From NCBI GenBank assembly GCA_947624015.1, contig CANQIA010000006.1, positions 1 to 64,000 on the forward strand: a stretch of 64,000 nt of DNA, written 5' to 3'. Shown here one piece after another: positions 27,893 to 36,691 of this stretch. This stretch comes from an uncultured Clostridia bacterium. Lineage in GTDB: Bacteria; Bacillota; Clostridia; Lachnospirales; CAG-274. The position numbers and the translations under genes were made by a program. The notes below the pieces were generated by a model. It searched no databases. It was not told the DNA's origin and was given only the letters and a program-made list of their open reading frames with translations. The first letter of the stretch is position 1, and every line of letters begins with the position of its first letter.

Positions 27893-28440
27893 TTATAACA
27901 TACCTCTGCTGCCTCCGCCGGAGGTCAGTACAGGCAAAGCAAGTGCAGCCGGAGCCTGCGCCTGCCTTCCGTTATCAATTCCTCTTATTTCCGCAAGTTT
28001 TTCATTTTCAAATTCCCTTACGGCATTTATACCTCTCAGATACTCTTCCTTACCCGCATCGGACTGAGGGATATTCTTGGCATTTTGTAGGTTTCTCAAA
28101 ATAATGCCCTCAAATCCCATAAACTTTTCAGCCTTTTCCTCGGTAAATATACCGTTTATATTTTTGCCCTCTATATGTAATCTTACGCTTGTGCCTGCTC
28201 CTATTCTGCTGAGCTTGTGTTCCTTTTCATTCAGCTCCGCATATCTCGCCTTTTCAAGTCTTTCATAGGCATGAAGCATTGCCTCGGTATTCTCTTTTGT
28301 ATTGGGCATTTCCCACGTGTCCGTTTGTCTTATTTACGGATTCCGCCTCTTTTTCAGCCATTTCCACATATTTCTCATTGTTTTTTTGATAGCGTCTGTC
28401 CTTTTCTGTTCCCTTAAGGCGTCATTTTTATTTCTGCCAT
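27893..28440 (-). pseudogene. Unknown gene broken by three homopolymer shifts
   Basis: The clean part is the 138-codon frame 27893-28309. It lacks a good RBS, whereas a proper RBS (GAGGTG) and ATG stand at 28440. From that ATG the frame fails at a run of five A (28425-28429, minus strand), again at seven A (28381-28387), and a third time at CCC (28304-28306). One base in each run, two added and one removed, restores one continuous helical, charged protein of about 182 aa. Either sequencing/assembly errors or decay explains this. Family unknown; the C-terminus is Gly/Ser-rich. It sits between hemZ and hisS. Confidence 0.55.
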
Positions 28441-28641
28441 ATTTTCACCTCATTCTAAATACATATTTTTACTGCTTTTATAATAACACATACTTAGGCA
28501 ATATGCTCTGTTGTTTACGCCACAAAAATGAGAGTTTACGTTTAACCACATATAAACTGCGTATTGTAAAGCAAAAAAATATATCATGCGATTTACTTAT
28601 CGGCAGTATCGCAAGCATGACTGCAGCTCTGTCATATTATA

Positions 28642-30066
28642 TTAAAGCAGCGTCTCCAAAGCTCTTTTTCTCTCCAGCATTTCGTCTATTCTCGTTATAT
28701 AGTCCTCAACGCTTTTTACATTGAATATTCTCTCTATGCGGTCGGTAGCAGGGTCTACCGTCTTTGTGGAGGCTCCCGCTCCAAGAGCTATTATGCTCTG
28801 CTTTTCCTCCATTATCTGCACATTGTATATACATTGGCAATTTTTCTTGCAGTAGCCTACATTTTCAAAATTGCCTACCATATTTTTCTGTCTGTACATA
28901 TAGTAAGGGCGCATGCCCATTTTTTCCGTATAATGCCTTGCTATGGCAATATGCTTTTCCATTGCTTCGGCGTCGGGCATTGAATATTTTTCAAGGGTCT
29001 CACGAAGCCTTGACGCCCTCTTTACCGCAAGGGTATGTACCGTAATGCTTTCGGGCGAAAGCCTTTCAAGACCCTCCATTGTGTTTATTACCTCTTTTTC
29101 GCCTTCTCCGGGAAGCCCCAGTATTATATCGGTATTTATATGGTCGTGTCCTTCCTCCCTTGCCATTTCAAAGGCATTTATAAACATAGCCGCAGTATGC
29201 TCTCTGCCTATGAGTTCAAGGGTCTTGCGGTTAAGGGTCTGAGGATTTATTGAAATTCTGGTGGCATTATGCGCCTTAAGTATTCTCAGCTTTTCACGGT
29301 TAAGGGTATCGGGTCTGCCTGCCTCTACGGTATACTCCTCGGGTATAGCGAAGTTTTCCTCCACAGCGCTTAAAAGTCTGTCAAGCTGAGCCTCGCTAAG
29401 TGAAGTAGGCGTGCCGCCTCCTATATATATGCTCTCTATCTCTCTTTTGTCGGTAAACTGTTTTGTAAACTTCATTTCCTTTATAAGGCAGTCGATATAG
29501 CTGTCCACCTTAGAGGAATACTTCTTAAGGGGATAGGATGTAAAGGAGCAGTAAAGACATCTTGTAGGACAAAAGGGTATGCCTATATACAAGCCAATTT
29601 TGCCCTTTCCCGCCTCAACTATACTCCTTTCCTCTGCCGCCACCTCAGTCATAAGCTCCAGCTTTTCACGACTCACAAGATATTTATCATGGAGGGCTTG
29701 GGATATTTCATCTATACTCCTGCCTTGGTCAAGCCCTTGGTTTATGAGCTTTGCGGGTCTTACTCCCGTAAGTATGCCCCAAGGAAGAGAAATATTCTTG
29801 ATGGAGTTTACCGCCCTTGCTATGGACAAGCCGATAACTCTCTTTATTTCTCCACGGTCGGTGTTTTCAGCCGTTTCAATAGCCTCCGCCTTCAGCTCGC
29901 CCTCGGTATAAAGCTGAGCCTTGGCGCTTTTGCCGTCAAATACGCTTACAAGCGTAGTGTCCTCGGCAACGCTCTCTGTCTGTATATATTTGTCGTTGGG
30001 ATAGAATATCATAAGTACGGACACAGTTTCGTCAACGAAATTATGTCCCTTTATTATATAATACAT
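28642..30066 (-). CDS. hemZ: HemZ-type radical SAM protein (coproporphyrinogen dehydrogenase-like)
   Basis: A 474-aa HemN-like radical SAM protein. The cluster motif CPTRCLYCSF lies near residue 165-175, followed by the family GGGTPTSLSE and EAGRPDTL segments. The N-terminal ~150 residues are the HemZ-specific extension. Proteins of this name are annotated in oxygen-independent haem synthesis, but clostridial members often occur without a haem pathway, so the substrate is uncertain. The start lies just behind the MBL gene stop, which ends within the RBS region, so they are one operon. Confidence 0.9.
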   Translation of the reverse strand: MYYIIKGHNFVDETVSVLMIFYPNDKYIQTESVAEDTTLVSVFDGKSAKAQLYTEGELKAEAIETAENTDRGEIKRVIGLSIARAVNSIKNISLPWGILTGVRPAKLINQGLDQGRSIDEISQALHDKYLVSREKLELMTEVAAEERSIVEAGKGKIGLYIGIPFCPTRCLYCSFTSYPLKKYSSKVDSYIDCLIKEMKFTKQFTDKREIESIYIGGGTPTSLSEAQLDRLLSAVEENFAIPEEYTVEAGRPDTLNREKLRILKAHNATRISINPQTLNRKTLELIGREHTAAMFINAFEMAREEGHDHINTDIILGLPGEGEKEVINTMEGLERLSPESITVHTLAVKRASRLRETLEKYSMPDAEAMEKHIAIARHYTEKMGMRPYYMYRQKNMVGNFENVGYCKKNCQCIYNVQIMEEKQSIIALGAGASTKTVDPATDRIERIFNVKSVEDYITRIDEMLERKRALETLL

Positions 30067-30074
30067 AGCTTCTC

Positions 30075-30698
30075 CTAGTATATAAAGCTGTTGTTCTCCT
30101 TTTCAAAGCCTATGGTGGTCTCATTACCGTGACCGCTGTACACCTTTGTAGTATCGGGCAGTACAAAAAGCTTGTTCCTTATGCTGTCAACAAGCTGCTC
30201 CATACTTCCTCCGGGGAAGTCCGTTCTGCCAACGCTCATGCAAAAAAGCGTATCTCCCGAAAAAAGTACCCCTTCCTTTTCAAAGTAAAAACAGCCGCCG
30301 CCGGTAGTATGCCCCGGTGTAAGGATCGTGCGAAATTCAAGGGAACCGAAGCAAAATTTATCCCCTTCGTCAAGCACTCTGTCGTAGCCAATCGTAAAGG
30401 GTCTTCCGAACATAGCCGAAAGATTATAGGATGTGCTGTTTGCCACCTCCTCTTCCCCTTTGCATATAAGCACGGGAGCGTTTGTATGCTTTTTTATATC
30501 ATTTACCGCTCCCGCATGGTCAAAATGACAATGGGTAAGACAAATGGCATTTATTTTAAGCTTTTCCCTGTCTATAACGTCGCACAGCTTTTCAGCCCGG
30601 GCGCCGGGATCTATTATTATGGCATCATTCGTATTTTCATCTATAACAAAATAACAGTTTTCTCCCATATCGGGAGATACAAATTGCTTTAATCTCAT
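30075..30698 (-). CDS. MBL-fold metallo-hydrolase (YqgX/GloB-like)
   Basis: A 207-aa metallo-beta-lactamase-fold hydrolase. The motif THCHFDH (His56, His58, Asp60, His61 region) and later GHT, FSGDTLF and SGHGNETTIG form the dinuclear metal site. The fold resembles glyoxalase II-like YqgX proteins. The substrate is unknown; a thioester hydrolase role is possible. It lies in the rel-dtd-MBL-hemZ run typical of clostridia. Confidence 0.9.
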   Translation of the reverse strand: MRLKQFVSPDMGENCYFVIDENTNDAIIIDPGARAEKLCDVIDREKLKINAICLTHCHFDHAGAVNDIKKHTNAPVLICKGEEEVANSTSYNLSAMFGRPFTIGYDRVLDEGDKFCFGSLEFRTILTPGHTTGGGCFYFEKEGVLFSGDTLFCMSVGRTDFPGGSMEQLVDSIRNKLFVLPDTTKVYSGHGNETTIGFEKENNSFIY

Positions 30699-30762
30699 AT
30701 GCCTTCTCCTGTTTTTTATATTAATAAGGTCATACCCCTCAAGTCCAAAGGGTCGCCCTTTA

Positions 30763-31212
30763 TCAGAACAGCTTATCGCTGTCCAGAAGTATCGTTATGG
30801 GTCCGTCGTTTACAAGCTCCACCTGCATATATGCCTGAAAAATACCTGTCTGCACATTTTTGAAATTGGCTTTGGCATATTCGGTAAATCTATTGAAACT
30901 CTCCCTTGCCTCATCGGGAGCGGCGCCCATGGCAAAGGAAGGTCTGTTTCCCTTACGGGCGTCGGCATACACTGTAAAATTTGGCACTAAAAGTAAGCCG
31001 TGACCCAGATCGGATATGGACAGATTCATCTTATCATTTTCATCCTCAAATATTCTTATGTTCACAAGCTTATTGAGCATCCATTTAAAGGTCTCTTCGT
31101 TGTCGCCCTTGTTTATGCCCACAAGAGCCAGTATGCCCCTTCCGATACTGCCTACGACTTTGCCCTCTACGGTCACCTTTGCACTTTTTACCCTTTGTAA
31201 TACCACACGCAT
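30763..31212 (-). CDS. dtd: D-aminoacyl-tRNA deacylase
   Basis: A 149-aa DTD that removes D-amino acids and glycine from mischarged tRNAs. The start MRVVLQRVKSAKVTV and the cross-subunit motif NDGPIT (usual NxGPxT) are typical. The other catalytic motif, normally SQFT, reads PNFT (VPNFTVYAD), a change worth noting. The start overlaps the rel stop by 1 nt, matching the conserved rel-dtd pair. Confidence 0.94.
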   Translation of the reverse strand: MRVVLQRVKSAKVTVEGKVVGSIGRGILALVGINKGDNEETFKWMLNKLVNIRIFEDENDKMNLSISDLGHGLLLVPNFTVYADARKGNRPSFAMGAAPDEARESFNRFTEYAKANFKNVQTGIFQAYMQVELVNDGPITILLDSDKLF

Positions 31213-33467
31213 CAGGCATTCACTCTTTCTATACTTTCTACGCCGCCTACATTCATTACCTTCTTGCAGAATATCTCAAGCTGTTCCACATTGCTTATCT
31301 TAAGGCTCAGATCCACCACTGCCTTTCCGTTCTTAACGGGTCTTGCATTTATATTATTGACAGAAAGGTTTTCGTCGATAACTATCTTAAGTATATCAAA
31401 TGTAAGACTGTCTCTGTCTATTGCAAATATTCTGATATCTACGGAATAAGAGCCTGACGTTGTCCTGTCAACTGTCCATTCAGCCTCCAGGAGCCTGCTT
31501 CTTTCCTCCTCACTCAGATTTATTATATTGATACAGTCCGTTCTGTGTATGGATACGCCTCTGCCTCTTGTAACAAAGCCCACTATCTCATCGCCGGGTA
31601 CGGGAGAGCAGCATTTTGAAAACCTTACCTCTATATCTCCTATGCCGTGTACATATATACCGCTTTTGCTCTTTTTCCTGTTGGGCTGTTCTGTCTGGGA
31701 GCTTTCCAAATGAGCCTTTATGGTCTCCTCCTGCTCTCTGAGTATTTCCTGAGCCGTCTTTTTCTTTTTCTGCTCGGCTTCGTATATATCATAGAGCTTG
31801 TTTATTATCTGACCTTCCTTAAGTCCTCCGTGACCTACGGCGGCGCATATGGAGTCCCAGTCTCTGAAGCTGTATCGTTCAAGCACGGCTTCCATAGCCT
31901 TTGGAGTAAGTATATCGGCAAGGTTATAGTTCTTTCGCTTAGCCTCTCTTTCAAGAAGCTCCCTGCCTCTTACTATGTTCTCTTCCTTATTTAATTTCTT
32001 GTACCACTGATTTATCTTGGACTTTGCTTGGCTTGTCTTTACAAACTTAAGCCAGTCACGGCTGGGTCCTTTTGTATTCTGTGATGTTACTATTTCAACT
32101 CTGTCGCCGTTTTTAAGTACATAGTCGAAATTTACTATTCTGTTGTTTACTCTTGCTCCTACCATGGTATTGCCTACGGCAGAGTGTATTGCATAGGCAA
32201 AGTCTACGGGAGTGGAGCCTTCTGTAAGGGATATTACCTCGCCTCTTGGGCTGAAACAAAATACGTTCTCGCTAAAGGCATCCAGATCTGTCTTTATGGT
32301 GTCCATAAACTCATGATTATCGGACATATCCCTCTGCCATTCCAGTATCTGCCTGAGCCATGAAAGCTTTGCATCCTCGGAGCTGTCCTCAACGCCTTCG
32401 GTAATGCCCTTTTTATACTTCCAGTGAGCGGCAATGCCGTACTCGGCAGTTTTGTGCATTTCATATGTTCTTATCTGTATTTCAAATATAAGTCCGTCGG
32501 GACCTATGAGCGTATTGTGAAGGGACTGATACATATTTGCCTTTGGCATAGCTATGTAATCCTTGAAACGGTTTGGCATGGGAGTATATGCCTCATGCAC
32601 AACGCCCAATACGCCATAGCAGTCCTTTACGCTTTCCACAAGAACTCTTACGGCAAAAAGATCGAATATCTGATCCAGCGTCTTGTTCTTGGTATGCATT
32701 TTTTTATATATGCTGAAAAAGTGCTTGGGTCTGCCGCTTACGCTGCATTTTATACCTGCCGCCTCGCATTTTTCCTTTATTTCCCGAACTATCCTGCTGA
32801 CATATTCTTCTCTCTCGTTCTGCTTTCTGTGTATCTTGTCCACAAGATCGTAATAGGCTTCGGGTTCAAGATATCTCAGACAAAGATCCTCCAGCTCCGT
32901 TTTTATTTTGGATATACCCAGCCTATCGGCAAGAGGAGCATATATGTCCAGGGTTTCCTGGGCTATTTCCTTTTGCTTTTCGGGTCTGTGGTATTTAAGC
33001 GTCCTCATGTTATGGAGCCTGTCGGCTACCTTTATAAGTATTACCCTTATATCCTTTGCCATAGAAAGGAACATTTTTCTGAAATTCTCAGCCTGAAATT
33101 CTTCCTTTGAAGAATAGGCAAATTTTTCCAGCTTTGTAACGCCGTCTACGAGCTGAGCCACATCATCGTTGAACATCATGGCAATGTCGTCAAGAGTATA
33201 TTTGGTATCCTCCACAACATCGTGCAAAAGTCCCGCAACTATACTTTCAAGATCCAGCTCCAGCTCAGCGAGAATTTTGGCAACAGAAAGAGGATGTATT
33301 ATATAAGGCTCTCCCGACTTTCTTTTCTGATCCCCATGGGCATCGCAGGCAAGCTTATATGCCCTTTCCACCATGGACAGATCCTTTGAAGGGTGATATT
33401 TTTTAATCTCCTCTATCAATTCATTATATAAATTTTCCACTTGATCATTATAATCGGTCTCACTCAT
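31212..33467 (-). CDS. rel: Bifunctional (p)ppGpp synthetase/hydrolase
   Basis: A 751-aa long RelA/SpoT homologue controlling the stringent response. The N-terminal HD hydrolase domain has HGDQKRKSGEPYIIHPL and LLHDVVED with His82-Asp83 intact. The synthetase domain has YQSLH and EIQIRT. A TGS domain starts near 405 (VFCFSPRGEVISL) and an ACT domain ends the protein. Intact motifs predict both activities. The gene has its own strong promoter in the luxS-rel gap and starts the dtd-MBL-hemZ operon. Confidence 0.96.
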   Translation of the reverse strand: MSETDYNDQVENLYNELIEEIKKYHPSKDLSMVERAYKLACDAHGDQKRKSGEPYIIHPLSVAKILAELELDLESIVAGLLHDVVEDTKYTLDDIAMMFNDDVAQLVDGVTKLEKFAYSSKEEFQAENFRKMFLSMAKDIRVILIKVADRLHNMRTLKYHRPEKQKEIAQETLDIYAPLADRLGISKIKTELEDLCLRYLEPEAYYDLVDKIHRKQNEREEYVSRIVREIKEKCEAAGIKCSVSGRPKHFFSIYKKMHTKNKTLDQIFDLFAVRVLVESVKDCYGVLGVVHEAYTPMPNRFKDYIAMPKANMYQSLHNTLIGPDGLIFEIQIRTYEMHKTAEYGIAAHWKYKKGITEGVEDSSEDAKLSWLRQILEWQRDMSDNHEFMDTIKTDLDAFSENVFCFSPRGEVISLTEGSTPVDFAYAIHSAVGNTMVGARVNNRIVNFDYVLKNGDRVEIVTSQNTKGPSRDWLKFVKTSQAKSKINQWYKKLNKEENIVRGRELLEREAKRKNYNLADILTPKAMEAVLERYSFRDWDSICAAVGHGGLKEGQIINKLYDIYEAEQKKKKTAQEILREQEETIKAHLESSQTEQPNRKKSKSGIYVHGIGDIEVRFSKCCSPVPGDEIVGFVTRGRGVSIHRTDCINIINLSEEERSRLLEAEWTVDRTTSGSYSVDIRIFAIDRDSLTFDILKIVIDENLSVNNINARPVKNGKAVVDLSLKISNVEQLEIFCKKVMNVGGVESIERVNA

Positions 33468-33514
33468 AATATCGCCCCTGTTTTTACAATTTACAACAAA
33501 ATGAATAATATCTT

Positions 33515-33543
33515 ATTATAACTCTAAAATCTTTGCTTTTCAA
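33515..33543 (-). promoter_or_regulatory. Promoter of rel
   Basis: On the minus strand, TTGAAA (33543-33538), 17-bp spacer, TATAAT (33520-33515). Confidence 0.8.
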
Positions 33544-33549
33544 GTACTT

Positions 33550-34026
33550 TTACTCAGGATAGTTCATGTTTTCTTTCTTTAGATCCGTAAGTATCTCATT
33601 ATAGAATTTGGCGCACTCCCATTTGGCGTATTCCAAATTGTGATCCAGATAATTTCCGCATTCCTTTGATGTAGCGGCAGGTATATCTCCCTTAAAGTCC
33701 ATAATGTATTTGAATGTGTCCTTCATTACCCCTGCTATATCCTCGGGATAAAGATCTCCCTTAAATATAATGTACATACCCGTTCTGCAGCCCATGGGAC
33801 CTACATACACGGTTTTTTCCGCCCACTCTTCGTTTCCTCTCAGATAGACAGCCATAAGATGCTCAAGAGTGTGTATCGCAGCCGTATCCATACACGGCTC
33901 CCTATTTGGCTTTTTGATCCTTATGTCAAATGTGGTCACCGTCTCGCCGCCTACCTTATCCTTACGGGATACATATATCCCTCTTTCCAGTCTGTCATGG
34001 TCTATCGCAAAGCTTGCCACCTTCAT
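33550..34026 (-). CDS. luxS: S-ribosylhomocysteine lyase (LuxS)
   Basis: A 158-aa metal-dependent enzyme that splits S-ribosylhomocysteine to homocysteine and DPD, the autoinducer-2 precursor, in methyl-cycle recycling. The metal motif HTLEH supplies His52 and His56, the catalytic Cys is in MGCRTGMY (Cys80), and a third ligand Cys is in SKECGNY. The ATG at 34026 has GGAG 8 nt upstream; the GTG three codons earlier overlaps that RBS. No pfs/mtnN gene is adjacent. Confidence 0.96.
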   Translation of the reverse strand: MKVASFAIDHDRLERGIYVSRKDKVGGETVTTFDIRIKKPNREPCMDTAAIHTLEHLMAVYLRGNEEWAEKTVYVGPMGCRTGMYIIFKGDLYPEDIAGVMKDTFKYIMDFKGDIPAATSKECGNYLDHNLEYAKWECAKFYNEILTDLKKENMNYPE

Positions 34027-34057
34027 ATGAAGCACTCCTTTCCTTAGATATATCTCT

Positions 34058-34086
34058 CATTTTAGTATACTTTTATTGTAAATACA
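34058..34086 (-). promoter_or_regulatory. Promoter of luxS
   Basis: On the minus strand, TTGTAT (34086-34081), 17-bp spacer, TAAAAT (34063-34058). Confidence 0.65.
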
Positions 34087-34175
34087 AGCATAAGTTATAA
34101 AGAATACAAATATTAATCAGAAATATGTTCCTTATAGCGACAAAGATAGTAAGATTATACAAGAGCGCCTTAAAT

Positions 34176-34193
34176 TTGTTATATATTTAACAC
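34176..34193 (+). promoter_or_regulatory. Candidate Rex operator upstream of rnf
   Basis: The 18-bp TTGTTATATATTTAACAC matches the clostridial Rex consensus TTGTTAA-N4-TTAACAA at 12 of 14 fixed positions. It lies 20 bp before the rnf -35 box at 34214. An alternative -10 (TATACT, 34207-34212) would place the palindrome over its -35 region. Rex is a repressor released by high NADH/NAD ratio, a fitting input for Rnf. Confidence 0.5.
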
Positions 34194-34213
34194 AAAAAAT
34201 ATGCGTTATACTC

Positions 34214-34242
34214 TTGTATTTTTATGTAAAATATTGTATTAT
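34214..34242 (+). promoter_or_regulatory. Promoter of the rnf operon
   Basis: TTGTAT (34214-34219), 17-bp spacer, TATTAT (34237-34242). The leader to the rnfC ATG is about 80 nt. The whole luxS-rnfC gap of about 300 bp holds the two divergent promoters, the Rex-like site and the structured leader, and no gene. Confidence 0.7.
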
Positions 34243-34260
34243 TATATTTAAGGTAAAATC

Positions 34261-34311
34261 TAAGGACAGTCTGATCGGCAGGCAGGCGCAATATCAGACT
34301 AAATATCCTTA
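34261..34311 (+). promoter_or_regulatory. Structured 5' leader of rnfC
   Basis: TAAGGA (34261-34266) pairs with TCCTTA (34306-34311), and AGTCTGAT (34268-34275) with ATCAGACT (34293-34300). A 17-nt GC-rich loop is enclosed. No T run follows; the RBS AAGGAGG comes directly after, so the fold could affect translation or stability. Confidence 0.5.
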
Positions 34312-34330
34312 AGTAAGGAGGAAAATAGAT

Positions 34331-35662
34331 ATGAATCTTAAAACCTTTAAAATAGGTGGCATTCATCCGCCTGAAGGCAAAGAGTATACCGAAGATAAGC
34401 CTATTGAGATCATAATGCCCGAAACAGGCGCTCTTATGGTCTTTCCCATGAGCCAGCATATAGGCGCTCCGGCAAGCCCTATCGTGGCAAAGGGCGACAG
34501 AGTTCTTCTCGGTCAGAAAATTGCCGAGGCAGAGGCATTTATGTGCTCGCCTATCCACTCATCCGTATCGGGTACCGTAAAGGACATTAAGCCCATGCTT
34601 ACTCCCGGCGGTACTATGGTACAGTCAATCATCATTGAAAACGACGGTCTTTTTGAAGAAGACCCCTCTCTGGGAAAGGATACTGCATTTGAATCCTTTA
34701 CAAGAGAGCAGATATTGGACAAGATCAAGAACGCAGGTATTGTAGGCTTAGGCGGAGCAGGCTTCCCGACACACATTAAGCTTAATCCTCCTCCTACGGA
34801 CAAAATCGATTCCATAATAGTAAATGCAGCCGAATGTGAGCCTTATCTTACAACAGACCACAGGGTCATGCTTGAAAAGACAGACAGACTCGTACAGGGT
34901 CTTGCCATTATGCTCAAGCTCCACCCCGGCGCTCACGGCTATATTGCTATTGAGAACAATAAGCAAAACGCTATTGACGCTATGGTCAATGCGGTAAAGG
35001 GATATGACAACATCTCAGTGGTCGCTCTTCTTACAAAGTACCCACAGGGTTCCGAGAAGCAGCTTATATATGCCGTAACGGGCAGGGAGGTAGGCTCAGG
35101 CAAGCTTCCCGCATCTGCAGGCTGTATAGTGGACAATGTGGATACCGTGCTGGCTGTAGAGCGAGCCGTATGCAAAGACAGACCTCTTATGAGAAGAATA
35201 GTTACCTTTACAGGCGACGCTGTCAACAATCCCGGCAACTATCAGGTAAGGATAGGTATGAATATGAACGACTTTATAAAGGCTGTAGGCGGCTTCAAGG
35301 AAGAGCCCGGCAAGATAATAGCAGGCGGTCCCATGATGGGCAAGGCTATATACTCCACAGACGTTCCCTTTATAAAGACTTCATCTGCTCTCCTTTGTCT
35401 TACAAAAGAGGCGGCTACCCTTCCTCCGGAAAGCAACTGTATAAGATGCGGCAAGTGTGTAAGCGCCTGTCCTATGGGACTTATGCCCCTTAACCTTAAT
35501 CAGGACGCACTTTCATCGGATATGGCGGCATTTGAAGCGCACCACGGCTTAGACTGTATCATGTGCGGCTCATGCTCATTCGTATGTCCTGCCAAAAGAC
35601 ACCTTGCGCAGACGATAATAGCTTACAGAGGCGAAGTTATGGCTTCTAAGAGAAAGAAATAA
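34331..35662 (+). CDS. rnfC: Rnf complex subunit RnfC
   Basis: A 443-aa peripheral subunit of the Rnf ferredoxin:NAD oxidoreductase, carrying the NADH/FMN site. The nucleotide-binding region includes GLGGAGFPTHIKL and NAAECEPYLTTDH. Two 4Fe-4S motifs follow near the C-terminus: CIRCGKCVSACP and CIMCGSCSFVCP. It is shorter than proteobacterial RnfC, lacking the Ala-rich tail, as usual in clostridia. First gene of rnfCDGEAB, with RBS AAGGAGG. Confidence 0.95.
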   Translation: MNLKTFKIGGIHPPEGKEYTEDKPIEIIMPETGALMVFPMSQHIGAPASPIVAKGDRVLLGQKIAEAEAFMCSPIHSSVSGTVKDIKPMLTPGGTMVQSIIIENDGLFEEDPSLGKDTAFESFTREQILDKIKNAGIVGLGGAGFPTHIKLNPPPTDKIDSIIVNAAECEPYLTTDHRVMLEKTDRLVQGLAIMLKLHPGAHGYIAIENNKQNAIDAMVNAVKGYDNISVVALLTKYPQGSEKQLIYAVTGREVGSGKLPASAGCIVDNVDTVLAVERAVCKDRPLMRRIVTFTGDAVNNPGNYQVRIGMNMNDFIKAVGGFKEEPGKIIAGGPMMGKAIYSTDVPFIKTSSALLCLTKEAATLPPESNCIRCGKCVSACPMGLMPLNLNQDALSSDMAAFEAHHGLDCIMCGSCSFVCPAKRHLAQTIIAYRGEVMASKRKK

Positions 35663-35676
35663 AGGAGGGCGAAGAA

Positions 35677-36690
35677 ATGAACAGTAATTTAATGGTATCA
35701 TCATCTCCCCATATCCGCTCTAAGGAAACCATTTCAAGCGTAATGAGAGATGTGATAATAGGTCTTATACCCGCTGCGGTAATGGGCATTATATTCTTTG
35801 GCGTTACGGCTGCCATAGAGATCGCCATGTGCATATTGGCAGCAATAGTAGCCGAATCCATATACAACAAAATAGCTAAGAAGCCAAATACGATAAAGGA
35901 TCTGTCCGCTGTTGTAACAGGTCTTCTCTTGGCTATGAACCTGCCGGCATTGAGCTTTGAGACTCATCCCATTGCAATATTTGTGATGCCTGTCGTAGGC
36001 TCCTTCTTTGCAATAATAATAGCTAAGCAGCTCTTTGGCGGTCTTGGTCAGAACTTTATAAACCCGGCTCTTGCAGGTCGTGCATTCCTGCTTGCTTCAT
36101 ACCCTACGCTTATGAGCGGCTCTGCCTTCGGTCCAACGGGCTTTTTGGCTAAGGTGGGAGTAGACGCAGCTACATATGCAACTCCTCTTGCTTCCATAAA
36201 GCAGACAGGCAGCGCAGGCGCAACGCTTATACAGGGACTTATAGGCAACACAGGCGGCACCATAGGCGAGACCTGCGCCATAGCTCTTATTATAGGCGGT
36301 ATTTACCTTATAATAAGAAAAGTGATCTCTTGGAGGATACCTGTTGTATATATTGCAACGGTATTCATATTTACCACTATACTTAAATTCGCAGGAGTCT
36401 CTGCTGCCGCAAGCAGACTTCCCGTGCAGGAGCTTTTCTACGGCGGACTTATGCTGGGCGCCTTCTTTATGGCTACCGACTACGCTTCCTCTCCCGTAAC
36501 TCCCAAGGGTCAGCTCATAATGGGCTTCGGCTGTGGATTTATAACAACTCTTATAAGAGTATTCGGCGGTTATCCCGAAGGTGTATCATATTCAATACTT
36601 CTTATGAACCTTTGCGTTCCTCTTATTGACAGATACACCGCTCCGAGAACCTTTGGCTATCCGAAGGTTAAAGCTAAGGAGGTGAAGTAG
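35677..36690 (+). CDS. rnfD: Rnf complex subunit RnfD
   Basis: A 337-aa integral membrane subunit with about eight to ten membrane segments. It normally carries a covalently bound FMN, and the SAGATLIQG segment near 180 contains the flavinylation-type GAT motif. Conserved AGRAFLLASYP and NPALAGR are visible. It takes part in electron transfer coupled to Na+ or H+ translocation. It lies 14 bp after rnfC. Confidence 0.94.
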   Translation: MNSNLMVSSSPHIRSKETISSVMRDVIIGLIPAAVMGIIFFGVTAAIEIAMCILAAIVAESIYNKIAKKPNTIKDLSAVVTGLLLAMNLPALSFETHPIAIFVMPVVGSFFAIIIAKQLFGGLGQNFINPALAGRAFLLASYPTLMSGSAFGPTGFLAKVGVDAATYATPLASIKQTGSAGATLIQGLIGNTGGTIGETCAIALIIGGIYLIIRKVISWRIPVVYIATVFIFTTILKFAGVSAAASRLPVQELFYGGLMLGAFFMATDYASSPVTPKGQLIMGFGCGFITTLIRVFGGYPEGVSYSILLMNLCVPLIDRYTAPRTFGYPKVKAKEVK

Positions 36691-36691
36691 T

